DNA from: Maribacter sp. MMG018
GTDB taxonomy: Bacteria > Bacteroidota > Bacteroidia > Flavobacteriales > Flavobacteriaceae
Direction: 5' to 3'
NCBI RefSeq assembly: GCF_018100785.1
Contig: NZ_JAGJEC010000002.1
Span: forward strand, 620,001 to 684,000
DNA: 64,000 nt
Numbering within the stretch: position 1 is the stretch's first letter; every line of letters starts with the position of its first letter. The notes beneath the pieces are model-generated. The model did not search any database and had not been told where the DNA came from. It worked only from the letters and a program-made list of their open reading frames with translations. A program made the translations under genes and the position numbers. Below, piece after piece: positions 8,920 to 17,989 of the stretch.

Positions 8920-8986
8920 TAATCCTGTTTTGTTTATTTAAGGTCGAATTTACGAATTGATAAACACTCAAGTTCACTTAGAACTT

Positions 8987-8994
8987 TATATTTG
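8987..8994 (+). promoter_or_regulatory. Bacteroidetes -7 box before the mutase gene
   Basis: TATATTTG fits the TAnnTTTG -7 consensus of the Bacteroidetes housekeeping sigma factor and lies 19 bases before the chosen ATG at 9014. A clear -33 TTTG at the usual distance is not obvious. Sequence match only. Confidence 0.5.
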
Positions 8995-9013
8995 CAAAAA
9001 CTTAATTAGATTT

Positions 9014-10402
9014 ATGACACTTATAAAATCAATTTCAGGAATAAGGGGTACCATTGGAGGTAAACCTGGGGACAACCTAACCCCAATCGATGCCGTTAAA
9101 TTTGCCGCTTCTTACGGCATATGGTTAAAAGACTATTCGAAAAAAGATAAATTAAAAGTTGTTATAGGTCGCGATGCCCGTTTGTCGGGAGAGATGATTC
9201 AAAACTTGGTCGTATCTACCTTGGTAGGCTTGGGCATAGATGTAATAGATTTGGATCTGTCCACTACACCAACGGTAGAGATTGCGGTTCCTTTAGAAAA
9301 GGCCGATGGCGGTATTATTCTTACGGCCAGCCATAACCCTAAACAATGGAACGCTTTGAAATTGTTGAACGAAAAGGGAGAATTTTTGGATGCCGCACAA
9401 GGTGCCAAAATATTGGAGATAGCCGAAAAAGAGGATTTTGATTTCTCTGAGGTAGATGATCTGGGTGAAATTATCAAGAACGATAGTTATATAGATGTAC
9501 ACATAGATGAAGTGTTGGATCTTTCTTTGGTAGATGCGGAGGTCATTAAAAAGGCCGGTTTTAAAGTGGTCGTAGACGGTGTTAATTCTACCGGAGGTAT
9601 TGCAATACCAAAATTATTGGAAGAACTAGGGGTGGAAGTGGTTAAGTTGTACTGTGATCCTACGGGGCACTTTCCTCATAATCCCGAACCGTTAAAAGAG
9701 CATTTGGCGGATATTTGTGAGTTGGTGGTAAAAGAGAAGGCAGATTTTGGAATCGTAGTGGATCCCGATGTTGATAGGTTAGCTTTTATTAGCAATGACG
9801 GGGAAATGTTCGGGGAAGAATATACCTTGGTTGCTTGTGCCGACTATGTTCTAAGCAAGACAAAAGGAAATACCGTTTCTAATTTATCTTCATCCAGGGC
9901 ATTAAGGGATATCACCGAAAAACACGGTGGCACTTATGAGGCGTCTGCTGTTGGTGAGGTAAATGTGGTAACTAAAATGAAGGCCAACAATGCCGTAATC
10001 GGAGGAGAAGGTAATGGAGGGATAATTTATCCTGAAAGCCATTATGGCCGTGATTCGTTGGTAGGTACCGCCTTGTTTTTGATGCTTATGGCAGAAAAAG
10101 GAGGGACCGTAGCAGAGCTTAGGGCAAGTTACCCAAGTTACTACATGAGCAAAAATAAGATTCAATTGACTCCTGAATTGGATGTCGATGGCATCTTAAA
10201 GGCCATGGCAGAAAAATATAAAAACGAGGAAATCTCTACCATAGACGGTGTAAAAATTGATTTCCCTGAAAACTGGGTGCACCTTAGAAAATCTAATACC
10301 GAACCTATTATCAGAATATATACCGAAGCTAAGAGCCAGTCGGAAGCGGATGCCTTGGCAGAAAGGATTATTGATGAAATAAAGGAAGTGGCCGGTATTT
10401 AA
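9014..10402 (+). CDS. glmM: Phosphoglucosamine mutase-type phosphohexomutase
   Basis: A 462-residue alpha-D-phosphohexomutase. The phosphoserine loop reads LTASHNPKQWN, the magnesium loop DPDVDRLAF, the sugar-specificity loop GGEGNGGII and the C-terminal phosphate-binding loop RKSNTEPIIRI. The GEGNGG form is typical of Bacteroidetes and archaeal enzymes annotated as GlmM, which interconvert glucosamine-6-P and glucosamine-1-P for peptidoglycan and LPS precursors. Phosphomannomutase activity cannot be excluded. The start is the ATG at 9014 (MTLIKSISGIRGT), because the family begins there; the open frame extends 19 codons further upstream. Confidence 0.88.
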   Translation: MTLIKSISGIRGTIGGKPGDNLTPIDAVKFAASYGIWLKDYSKKDKLKVVIGRDARLSGEMIQNLVVSTLVGLGIDVIDLDLSTTPTVEIAVPLEKADGGIILTASHNPKQWNALKLLNEKGEFLDAAQGAKILEIAEKEDFDFSEVDDLGEIIKNDSYIDVHIDEVLDLSLVDAEVIKKAGFKVVVDGVNSTGGIAIPKLLEELGVEVVKLYCDPTGHFPHNPEPLKEHLADICELVVKEKADFGIVVDPDVDRLAFISNDGEMFGEEYTLVACADYVLSKTKGNTVSNLSSSRALRDITEKHGGTYEASAVGEVNVVTKMKANNAVIGGEGNGGIIYPESHYGRDSLVGTALFLMLMAEKGGTVAELRASYPSYYMSKNKIQLTPELDVDGILKAMAEKYKNEEISTIDGVKIDFPENWVHLRKSNTEPIIRIYTEAKSQSEADALAERIIDEIKEVAGI

Positions 10403-10439
10403 GACAGAAAATAAACGTTGGATTTTTTCCGCATTTTAT

Positions 10440-10476
10440 ATTCCCCCGTATTTATAATATGGGGGAATGTTTTTTA
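10440..10476 (+). terminator. Intrinsic terminator after glmM
   Basis: A 13-bp hairpin, ATTCCCCCGTATT at 10440-10452 pairing with AATATGGGGGAAT at 10456-10468, with a 3-base loop, one G-T pair and a following T-rich tract. It sits between convergent genes and terminates the mutase transcript. Confidence 0.85.
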
Positions 10477-10499
10477 TAAGGTGTCTATTCTGGAAATAT

Positions 10500-11393
10500 T
10501 CAGGTTTTTGCGAAATGGGCAGGTTTCTTGTTGCGGTGTTTCCATCTTCTATGTGTCCACAGGTAATATTCCGGCCTTTCTTTGATTTGTTGTTCCGTTA
10601 GGCGTAAAAACGTATCGGTTATTTCGTTCTCTTGGGTTTCTTTTCCGTTTTCTGTAATAGTGGTGAACTCCGCTTGGTAATACCCTCTTTTCACCTTTGA
10701 TACTTTTAAGAAGACTACGGCAAGTCCCAATTTTCTGGCCATGGTTTCCGCACCGTTAAAAACCGGTACTTTTATTCCCATAAACTCGGCCCAATATTGT
10801 GCCTTATGGGCTTGTGGTGATTGGTCGCTGACCATTCCGTAAACGCTTGGAACCTCTTCTCGCAGGTTTCTTACTACCGTCTTTACCGTTTGCTGTTGGG
10901 TGATCAGGGTGGTGTTCCAACGGGCCCTTACCTTTTTTATAAAATTGTCAAAATAGTGGTTGCCGATTTTTTGGTAGACACCGTATCCTTTGGCATTTAT
11001 ATAATTGTTGATACTTACGTTCCATTCCCAATTGGCATAGTGGGCGCATACAATTAAAATGCTACGTTTTTTTTCGAGCTCCCTTAACAGCTCAATATTG
11101 GTAACATGGTATTTTTTTTTGACATCCTCCTTGCTCAGGTTCATGGTTTTTACCATTTCTAGAAACATATCGCACATATGTTTATAGAATGCTTTTTCGA
11201 TCCTGTGTATTTCTTTCTCGTCTTTCTGGGGGAAAACCAGTTTTAAATTGTTAACGACCACTTTTCTCCTATACCGAACAATGTGGTAGACAATAAAAAA
11301 AATAATGTCTGAAAATCCGTAGAACAATCGATGTGGTAAAATTGAAATAACCCATAAAAATGGATAGACCAATATAAAAACCAATAGCTGCAT
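10500..11393 (-). CDS. LpxL/HtrB-type lysophospholipid acyltransferase
   Basis: A 297-residue inner-membrane acyltransferase of the LpxL/HtrB superfamily, which adds secondary acyl chains to lipid A or related lipids. A hydrophobic N-terminal anchor (about residues 1-40) is followed by RRKVVVNNLKLVFP and the catalytic H-x4-E motif in AHYANWEWN. The late RPEYYLWTHRRWK segment is the typical family ending. The start chosen is the ATG at 11393 (MQLLVFILV), since the family begins with the hydrophobic helix. It is divergent from the rhomboid gene. Confidence 0.9.
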   Translation of the reverse strand: MQLLVFILVYPFLWVISILPHRLFYGFSDIIFFIVYHIVRYRRKVVVNNLKLVFPQKDEKEIHRIEKAFYKHMCDMFLEMVKTMNLSKEDVKKKYHVTNIELLRELEKKRSILIVCAHYANWEWNVSINNYINAKGYGVYQKIGNHYFDNFIKKVRARWNTTLITQQQTVKTVVRNLREEVPSVYGMVSDQSPQAHKAQYWAEFMGIKVPVFNGAETMARKLGLAVVFLKVSKVKRGYYQAEFTTITENGKETQENEITDTFLRLTEQQIKERPEYYLWTHRRWKHRNKKPAHFAKT

Positions 11394-11452
11394 GCCTTCT
11401 GTTATAATGGGCAAATATAGCTATATTTGAACCCAATAGTAAGGGTTTTTAT

Positions 11453-12103
11453 ATGTACAATATGGATTTGGCCACGATCGTGGTAATAGGTGCCAATATT
11501 TTGGTATCGCTTAAAGGGTTCAATGATTCGTATTTTTTTGACAGGTACAAATTTAGTATCGGGGCCATTAACAGTGGCCAAAAGGAAAGAATGCTTACCT
11601 CGGGTTTTTTGCATGTGGACATCGCCCACTTGTTTTTTAATATGTTCACGTTGTATTTTTTTGCAAACGTTGTCATTAACTGGTTTGGGCAGGCCAAATT
11701 TCTTATAATCTATTTCATCAGTTTGTTGGCAGGAAGCTTGTTGGCCCTGTTCTTTCATAAAAAAGAACCATACTATAGTGCGGTAGGGGCCAGTGGTGCC
11801 GTAACGGGTATACTGTATGCGGCCATTCTCTTGCAACCCGATATGCGTTTGGTTATTATGTTTATACCGATTCCGCTACCGGCCTACGTCTTGGGCATAG
11901 GGTATTTGCTCTATTCTATTTATGGTATGAAAAGTAGATTGGGCAATATTGGGCATACGGCCCATTTTGGAGGGGCCATCGGAGGCTATTTGGCCACCTT
12001 GATCTTTATGCCAAGTCTTCTGCAGACAGATACCTTAATGGTTATTTTATTGGCATTGCCGATCGTTCTTCTTTTTGTTTTGGAGAAAATGGGTAAAATA
12101 TAA
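11453..12103 (+). CDS. Rhomboid family intramembrane serine protease
   Basis: A 216-residue polytopic membrane protein with about six helices. The catalytic serine lies in GASGAVTG and the catalytic histidine in the last-but-one helix, GHTAHFGGAIGG. The HxxxN-like motif appears in the loop/helix before them (HVDIAHLFFNMF). Such proteases cut membrane proteins within the bilayer; the targets here are unknown. Met codons at 11453 and 11462 are both possible starts. A strong terminator follows. Confidence 0.9.
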   Translation: MYNMDLATIVVIGANILVSLKGFNDSYFFDRYKFSIGAINSGQKERMLTSGFLHVDIAHLFFNMFTLYFFANVVINWFGQAKFLIIYFISLLAGSLLALFFHKKEPYYSAVGASGAVTGILYAAILLQPDMRLVIMFIPIPLPAYVLGIGYLLYSIYGMKSRLGNIGHTAHFGGAIGGYLATLIFMPSLLQTDTLMVILLALPIVLLFVLEKMGKI

Positions 12104-12149
12104 AAGGACTATAAGAGAATGGGTTTATCTCTTATTGATGTTAAAAATA

Positions 12150-12184
12150 AAAAAGCCCGAGCAGTTTCTGCTCGGGCTTTTTTA
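12150..12184. terminator. Bidirectional intrinsic terminator
   Basis: A perfect 10-bp GC-rich stem, GCCCGAGCAG at 12155-12164 pairing with CTGCTCGGGC at 12168-12177, TTT loop, flanked by A-run and T-run so it can work on both strands. It separates the convergent rhomboid and thioredoxin genes. Confidence 0.92.
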
Positions 12185-12201
12185 TAGTTCGTTTCAATAA
12201 A

Positions 12202-13335
12202 TTAATCCAATAATTCGGATACTTTTTGTTCCAACGCAGGACCTCTTAGGTTCTTGGCAACGATGACACCGTTTTCATCCAACAAAAACGCTGCAGGAAT
12301 AGCATCTACATTATATAACCTGGCGATGGCATCATCAAAATAGGCAATGTTAGAAATATGGTTCCATTCTAGGCCATCGTCGGCAATAGCCTTTTTCCAA
12401 GCATCGGCACTTTTGTCCAAAGAGACACCAATAACATTCAACCCTTTTTCATGGTATTTCTTATAAACCGATACAATGTTGGGATTTTCGGCCCTACAAG
12501 GTCTGCACCATGCCGCCCAAAAATCTATCAAGGTTACCTTTCCGAGTACATCGTTCAGGGCAATGGTTTCCCCGTCTGGGTTGGGTCCCGAAAAATTTGG
12601 GGCCTTCGCACCGATAGCGGTATTTTTTGCCTGCTCTTCAGATTTTTTAAGTTCTTCCAAGCTTTCGATGATACGCTTGCCCGGTTTAGAATCTTTTACC
12701 TCAGGGGTAAAAGTATTGTAAAGCTCTTGTATTTCTTCGCTTCCCAATATTTTTGCAGCGGTAGCCCTTTCTAGCAACAAGGCAGAAATTAAAGCGTTCG
12801 GGTTGTTTTTGATATAATCGACTTCAAAATTTTGATATTCCTCTTGTAGCTCTTGCATTTCATCTCTAAGCGCTATCATGGTCTCTTGAGAACCCCCAGA
12901 GGTAGATGCATGCTGCATATCTTGCTGAATGGATTGTGCACGTTGCGATATTTCCCTAGACTGCTTCATGTAGTCGGAAAATAGCTCGTTTTGTGTCGTA
13001 CCTTCTATTTTTGCAAAACCTAAACTGTCTATTTGAGCTTCGAAATCAATATCGCCGTTCTCTAGGATAAGGGCGGCGTACGTGTTGGCTTTGTCTACAA
13101 ATAAGTAATGTAGTTCTGGTTTTTCCGACACTCCTTTAAAGGTAAACTTACCGCCGGTGACCATAGTTGTGTCCACTTCTACAGGTTGGTTGTCCTCACC
13201 GATCTTTTTTAAGAAGACTTGGGTGCCATCTTCTATATCTCCCCTTAAGGAACCGTTTATGGTAAACCCATTAGAGGATTCGTTGCAGCTTAGCATGGTT
13301 AGGAAACCCAAAGAAAGTAGTACTATTTTTTTCAT
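12202..13335 (-). CDS. TlpA-like thioredoxin lipoprotein with DUF4369
   Basis: A 377-residue lipoprotein (LTMLSC lipobox, Cys at about residue 17). An N-terminal DUF4369 beta domain (about 23-120), a Gln/Glu-rich helical linker (about 125-190) and a C-terminal AhpC/TSA-TlpA thioredoxin domain follow. The redox motif is WCRPC, with the cis-proline region in AIPAAFLLDENG. This architecture is common in Bacteroidetes and is thought to reduce periplasmic disulfides, for instance during cytochrome maturation or stress. The start is the ATG at 13335 (MKKIVLLSLG); a 7-codon longer reading adds nothing signal-like. Confidence 0.9.
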   Translation of the reverse strand: MKKIVLLSLGFLTMLSCNESSNGFTINGSLRGDIEDGTQVFLKKIGEDNQPVEVDTTMVTGGKFTFKGVSEKPELHYLFVDKANTYAALILENGDIDFEAQIDSLGFAKIEGTTQNELFSDYMKQSREISQRAQSIQQDMQHASTSGGSQETMIALRDEMQELQEEYQNFEVDYIKNNPNALISALLLERATAAKILGSEEIQELYNTFTPEVKDSKPGKRIIESLEELKKSEEQAKNTAIGAKAPNFSGPNPDGETIALNDVLGKVTLIDFWAAWCRPCRAENPNIVSVYKKYHEKGLNVIGVSLDKSADAWKKAIADDGLEWNHISNIAYFDDAIARLYNVDAIPAAFLLDENGVIVAKNLRGPALEQKVSELLD

Positions 13336-13387
13336 GTCAATTTTTTTGTGAATCACAAAGGTAATTATATTCTTTAACAGGATAAAA

Positions 13388-13418
13388 AAAAGACCCTAAG
13401 GCAATTAGCTTAAGGTCT
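13388..13418 (-). terminator. Terminator after outer-membrane protein gene
   Basis: AGACCCTAAG at 13391-13400 pairs with CTTAAGGTCT at 13409-13418 with one mismatch and an 8-base loop. An A-run on the plus strand to its left gives a U-tract for minus-strand transcripts. Confidence 0.65.
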
Positions 13419-13442
13419 TTTTTAATATTTACTTAAGAATTT

Positions 13443-13934
13443 TCAAAACAAATAACGGATTCCGAATCCTATATCAAAATCAAAGTTATCCGAAAAACCG
13501 CTGTAGCCTAAAACGCCTACTTCGGGCCTAAAGTCCAAAGATAGTAGCAAAGGGATGTCAAAACGGTACTCAACACCTATATCTCCTGCAGCGAGTACAA
13601 ACAGTCCTTCGTCGTCAGGGTCGGTGGCATATGCAAAGTCTACACTACCAAGACCGCCTCCAACGCCATAATACCAGTTAAAACCACCTTCTATGGGTCT
13701 TACCCATTGGTACAGACCAACCAGTTTAAAGGCGTCAAAGTTTCTGCTGTCCCTCCAGCCAAGGTCAAACTCGGCCCTGTTATAACGACCAATGGATTTT
13801 TGATAGGATATTTCTGCCCCAAAACCATCGCTGTCCCCCAATCGCAGTCCGAGTGCATGGTCCGAGATTTCTTGGCTATTCATTGAAAATGTGATAAATA
13901 CAGTTAATACGGATAAATAATTTAAAATTTTCAT
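13443..13934 (-). CDS. Small outer-membrane beta-barrel protein
   Basis: A 163-residue exported protein (signal ending in ITFSMNSQ). The mature part alternates hydrophobic and polar residues with many Gly/Tyr/Phe, reads as about eight beta strands, and ends in an aromatic residue (GIRYLF), the classic outer-membrane assembly signal. It resembles small OmpW/OprF-like porin-type barrels but I do not recognise a named family. The start is the ATG at 13934; the reading frame extends further with no signal character. Confidence 0.75.
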   Translation of the reverse strand: MKILNYLSVLTVFITFSMNSQEISDHALGLRLGDSDGFGAEISYQKSIGRYNRAEFDLGWRDSRNFDAFKLVGLYQWVRPIEGGFNWYYGVGGGLGSVDFAYATDPDDEGLFVLAAGDIGVEYRFDIPLLLSLDFRPEVGVLGYSGFSDNFDFDIGFGIRYLF

Positions 13935-14027
13935 CTGTTCCTTTTTTAGATTTATAACAAAAAGCAGCATTTTGTAACTTGTTGCTCAAACAATAAAACT
14001 TAATTTAGCAACCAAAATTGTGCCAAG

Positions 14028-16940
14028 TTGGATATTAAATTACTCTCCCGATTAGATAAGGATCTACAGGGAAATTTACGAATCGACGAACTGTCAAGAA
14101 CCTTATATGCAACAGATGCCTCTGTGTATAGAAAAAAGCCGTTGGCCGTTGCTTTTCCGAAGACCATAGAAGATATAAAAAAACTTATTTCCTTTGCCAA
14201 CGAGCATAAGGTGGGTCTTATTCCGCGTACGGCAGGTACCTCTTTGGCAGGTCAAGTTGTCGGTGATGGCATTGTGGTGGATGTCTCTAGGTATTTTACA
14301 AAAATTCTTGACTTCGACGAGAAGAAGAAACAGATTACGGTACAACCTGGTGTAATTAGAGACGAACTCAATCAATATTTGGCACCGTACGGACTCTTTT
14401 TTGGTCCCAATACTTCTACGGCAAACCGTTGTATGATAGGGGGAATGGTGGGTAACAACTCTTCGGGTACCACCTCTATACAATACGGCATTACCAGAGA
14501 AAAAATTGTATCGTTAAAAACTGTTCTGTCCGACGGCAATGAGGCAGAGTTCAAGGCGTTGACGACTTCCGAATTCGAGGAAAAGACAAAACTGAATACA
14601 TTAGAAGGAAGCATATATAAAAAACTATACGAAGAGTTATCGCCCAAAGAAGTACAAGAACGTATTTTTTCAGAGTTTCCAAAACCCGAGATCCATAGAA
14701 GAAACACGGGGTATGCCATAGACGAACTTTTAAATACCAATGTTTTTGGCGATACCGATGAAAAAATAAACATCTGTAAGCTGCTCAGCGGTAGTGAGGG
14801 TACTTTGGCATTTACAACAGAGGTCACTTTGTCTTTGGAGGACCTTCCCCCAAAACTCTCCGCCATGGTGGTTACACATTATAAGACCCTCGAAGATTGC
14901 CTTAGTGATGTCGCACCGGTAATGCAGCACAACCTGCATCTATGTGAGATGATGGACAAGGTGATTTTAGATTGTACAAAGAACAATAGAGAGCAGTTAA
15001 AGAATCGATTTTTTGTAGAAGGCGATCCGGCAGCTTTGTTGATGTTAGAGGTAAAGGCCCATACCGAAGAGGATTTGGACAGTCAGTTAAAAGAATTGCA
15101 AAGTACCATCGAAACCTCAGGTTTGAGTTATGCCAGCCCTGTACTTTATGGCAACGATGTAAACAAGGCCGTAACCCTTAGAAAGGCCGGATTAGGGCTT
15201 TTGGGCAATATGGTAGGCGACCGTAAGGCAGTTGCCTGTATAGAGGACACAGCGGTGGCCGTTAGTGATTTAAAGGCTTTTATCGGTGAGTTTTCGCAAA
15301 TAATGGCAAATTATAAACAGTCCGCTGTTTATTATGCGCACGCCGGCGCGGGTGAATTGCACCTACGTCCGATCCTAAACCTGAAAAAAGGCGATGATGT
15401 TGTTATGTTTAGGGATATTACTACCGATGTCGCTAGATTGACGAAAAAATACAAAGGCTCTTTTAGTGGAGAGCATGGCGATGGTATCGTTAGGGCCGAG
15501 TTTATACCTATTATGGTAGGCCAAGAAAATTACGAGCTGTTGAGAAGGGTAAAATCTTATTTTGACCCTAATGGTATCCTTAACCCCGGTAAAATTGTCG
15601 ATGCCTATCCTATGGATGAGAGTCTTAGGTACGAGGTGGATCGAGAAGAACCCGAAATAGAGACGATGCTCGATTTTTCCGACAGTCAAGGTATACTAAG
15701 GGCTGCCGAAAAATGTAATGGTGGGGGTGATTGTAGAAAGACGGAGAAAGCCGTTGGTGCCATGTGCCCGAGCTTTCATGCCACAAGGGACGAAAAACAT
15801 ACGACAAGGGGCAGGGCCAATGCCTTACGTGAGTTTTTAACGGTCTCTGATAAAAAGAACAAGTTCGATCAAAAAGAACTAAAAGAAGTTTTTGACCTTT
15901 GCTTAAGTTGCAAGGCCTGTGCCAGCGAGTGTCCCAGTAATGTAGATGTCGCTACCTTAAAAGCAGAATTTTTATACCAATACCAAGAGGCGAACGGCTA
16001 TCCTTTAAGAGGTAAATTGTTTGCTTACAATACAGGTCTAAATCGTTTGGGCAGTAAATTTTCAGGTATTACCAATACCTTGTATAAGTCCAAATCTTTT
16101 GGGGGCGTGCTTAAGAAATTTGCCGGAGTGGCACCCGAAAGAACCTTGCCAAGTGTTTATAGTTTTAATTTCGATAAATACCTACAAAAGGCTAAGAATA
16201 AGAACAGTGCAAACAAACAAAAAGTTGTTTTGTATATCGATGAATTTACCAAGTATTTGGATATTTCCGTTGGTAAAGATGCCATCGACCTGTTGACCGG
16301 GCTGGGTTTTGATGTAACGCTGTACTATGCGGAAAGCGGTAGAACCTTTTTGTCCAAAGGTTTTTTAAAGCAGGCAAAATCGTTGGTGGAAAAAAATGCC
16401 GTGGCCCTGTTGGACTATACCGAGAAAAAATGGCCGGTCTTAGGCTTGGAGCCATCGGCAATATTGTCTTTTAGGGATGAGTACAAACGTATGATCCAAG
16501 ATGCCGAAGTGGCCGAAAAAATAGCGGCTAATTCATTTTTGGTAGAAGAGTTCCTTTCCTTGAAAATAGAGGAAGGCACATTGGATGCTTCGCTCTTTAC
16601 CGAAGAGGAAAAAGAGATCAAGATCCACAACCATTGTCATCAAAAGGCATTGAGCAATCAAAAAGTAACGTTTGATGTACTGAACCTGCCAAAGAATTAT
16701 AAGGTTACCATTATACCTTCTGGTTGCTGTGGTATGGCAGGATCTTTTGGTTATGAAAAAGAGCATTACGAAACCAGTATGAAGGTAGGTGGCCTAAAAC
16801 TTTTTCCCGCTGTTTCCAAAGCCGGCCCAGATACACTTATCGCTGCCAATGGAACGAGTTGTAGGCATCAGATTTTTGATGGCACCAAAAGAATCGCAGA
16901 GCATCCCGTTAGTATTTTAAGAAAGGCCTTGTTGCCGTAG
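14028..16940 (+). CDS. FAD-linked oxidoreductase with Fe-S and CCG domains (YdiJ/D-lactate dehydrogenase type)
   Basis: A 970-residue two-part enzyme. The N-terminal half is a VAO/GlcD-type FAD domain (about residues 20-540): PRTAGTSLAGQ for FAD binding, GGMVGNNSSG, and HAGAGELHLRP. The C-terminal half carries ferredoxin-like cysteine clusters (CNGGGDCRKTE with a later MCP, and CLSCKACASECP) and a GlpC/CCG-type heterodisulfide-reductase motif (PSGCCGMAGSFG). Homologues oxidise D-lactate or other 2-hydroxyacids and pass electrons to the quinone pool. The start is a TTG, supported because no ATG occurs until well inside the conserved FAD domain. It stands alone. Confidence 0.9.
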   Translation: MDIKLLSRLDKDLQGNLRIDELSRTLYATDASVYRKKPLAVAFPKTIEDIKKLISFANEHKVGLIPRTAGTSLAGQVVGDGIVVDVSRYFTKILDFDEKKKQITVQPGVIRDELNQYLAPYGLFFGPNTSTANRCMIGGMVGNNSSGTTSIQYGITREKIVSLKTVLSDGNEAEFKALTTSEFEEKTKLNTLEGSIYKKLYEELSPKEVQERIFSEFPKPEIHRRNTGYAIDELLNTNVFGDTDEKINICKLLSGSEGTLAFTTEVTLSLEDLPPKLSAMVVTHYKTLEDCLSDVAPVMQHNLHLCEMMDKVILDCTKNNREQLKNRFFVEGDPAALLMLEVKAHTEEDLDSQLKELQSTIETSGLSYASPVLYGNDVNKAVTLRKAGLGLLGNMVGDRKAVACIEDTAVAVSDLKAFIGEFSQIMANYKQSAVYYAHAGAGELHLRPILNLKKGDDVVMFRDITTDVARLTKKYKGSFSGEHGDGIVRAEFIPIMVGQENYELLRRVKSYFDPNGILNPGKIVDAYPMDESLRYEVDREEPEIETMLDFSDSQGILRAAEKCNGGGDCRKTEKAVGAMCPSFHATRDEKHTTRGRANALREFLTVSDKKNKFDQKELKEVFDLCLSCKACASECPSNVDVATLKAEFLYQYQEANGYPLRGKLFAYNTGLNRLGSKFSGITNTLYKSKSFGGVLKKFAGVAPERTLPSVYSFNFDKYLQKAKNKNSANKQKVVLYIDEFTKYLDISVGKDAIDLLTGLGFDVTLYYAESGRTFLSKGFLKQAKSLVEKNAVALLDYTEKKWPVLGLEPSAILSFRDEYKRMIQDAEVAEKIAANSFLVEEFLSLKIEEGTLDASLFTEEEKEIKIHNHCHQKALSNQKVTFDVLNLPKNYKVTIIPSGCCGMAGSFGYEKEHYETSMKVGGLKLFPAVSKAGPDTLIAANGTSCRHQIFDGTKRIAEHPVSILRKALLP

Positions 16941-16943
16941 TTC

Positions 16944-17798
16944 TTAAATTAGGCCTTTTTTATTGTCTTCTTTTTCCGCTTTGTTGGAAATAGAGGCGAT
17001 GAGCTCGTTGATGTTCATCTGTTTTAAGGCTTCGTCCATAAAAAACGGCGATAGCTTGTCATTTTTATATTGATAGAGCTTCCATCTTTTCAACGAATAC
17101 TCCAAAGCGGTCAAATTTTCTACCCAATCACCCGAGTTTAGGTAGGTGGTGCTTCCTTTGGGTGTTTCTACATTTTTCTTTTTAGGCTGGTGTATATGGC
17201 CGCATACAACATAGTCATAGTGGTTTTCTATGGCCACATCTATTACCGTTTCTTCAAAATTGGAGATATATTTCTCGGACCACTCTTCGTTGTCCTTTAT
17301 TTTATTGGCCAGTGAGTACTTTTCTTTTTTTAGGTTTTTTAAAAACCAATTGTTGAGTTTGTTGCAATTGATCAAGAGCGAGAAGCCAAAGCTTCCCAAT
17401 TTGGCCATCCATCGTCCGTTTATCCATGGAATATCAAAAACATCCCCGTGAAAGAACCAGGCTTTTTTACCGTGTAGGTCTAGCACCAGCTTCCTGCAGA
17501 ACTTGATGTTTCCCAAAGAGATGTTCGCAAGGGTTTTTGGGGCATGGTCGTGGTTTCCCATAATATAGTACACCTCGGTTCCCTTAGATGCCATCGACAC
17601 GATCTTTTTGATGACATTTAGGTGGGAGGCAGGGAAATAACTTTTTTTAAATTGCCAAATATCCACGATATCACCGTTTAAGATCAGTGTTTTTGGTTGT
17701 ATACTGCATAAGTAGGCCAGTAATTCGTCAGCATAGCAATCGTAGGTGCCAAGATGCACATCTGATATGAGGGCTATATCTAATTTTCTTTTTTTCAA
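16944..17798 (-). CDS. lpxH: LpxH-like UDP-2,3-diacylglucosamine diphosphatase
   Basis: A 284-residue calcineurin-like metallophosphoesterase. The metal-binding motifs are in order: ISDVHLG (residues 10-16), NGDIVDIW, GNHD and VCGHIHQP. The insertion after GDIVDIW is typical of the LpxH branch, which hydrolyses UDP-2,3-diacylglucosamine to lipid X in lipid A synthesis. Flavobacteria often carry this longer LpxH-like form. A paralogous phosphoesterase role is possible, so the symbol is tentative. It is convergent with the FAD/Fe-S gene. Confidence 0.78.
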   Translation of the reverse strand: MKKRKLDIALISDVHLGTYDCYADELLAYLCSIQPKTLILNGDIVDIWQFKKSYFPASHLNVIKKIVSMASKGTEVYYIMGNHDHAPKTLANISLGNIKFCRKLVLDLHGKKAWFFHGDVFDIPWINGRWMAKLGSFGFSLLINCNKLNNWFLKNLKKEKYSLANKIKDNEEWSEKYISNFEETVIDVAIENHYDYVVCGHIHQPKKKNVETPKGSTTYLNSGDWVENLTALEYSLKRWKLYQYKNDKLSPFFMDEALKQMNINELIASISNKAEKEDNKKGLI

Positions 17799-17957
17799 AG
17801 TAGAAGTTTGGGCAAAATTAATTGTAATGATTTATTAATGAGTGTGTTATAGCATCAACATTTGGCAAGCTTAGTGTTAAATAATCATTACGTAGGGCAG
17901 CGAACTTTAATTTAACTTTAAGTGATGGGTAAATTTTTCTCTAAAGCATATAAAAAT

Positions 17958-17965
17958 TACCTTTG
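17958..17965 (+). promoter_or_regulatory. -7 box before aroC
   Basis: TACCTTTG matches the TAnnTTTG Bacteroidetes -7 consensus, 24 bases before the aroC ATG at 17990. No clear TTTG -33 element was found. Confidence 0.55.
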
Positions 17966-17989
17966 CGATCAACATTTTGTAAAAATATT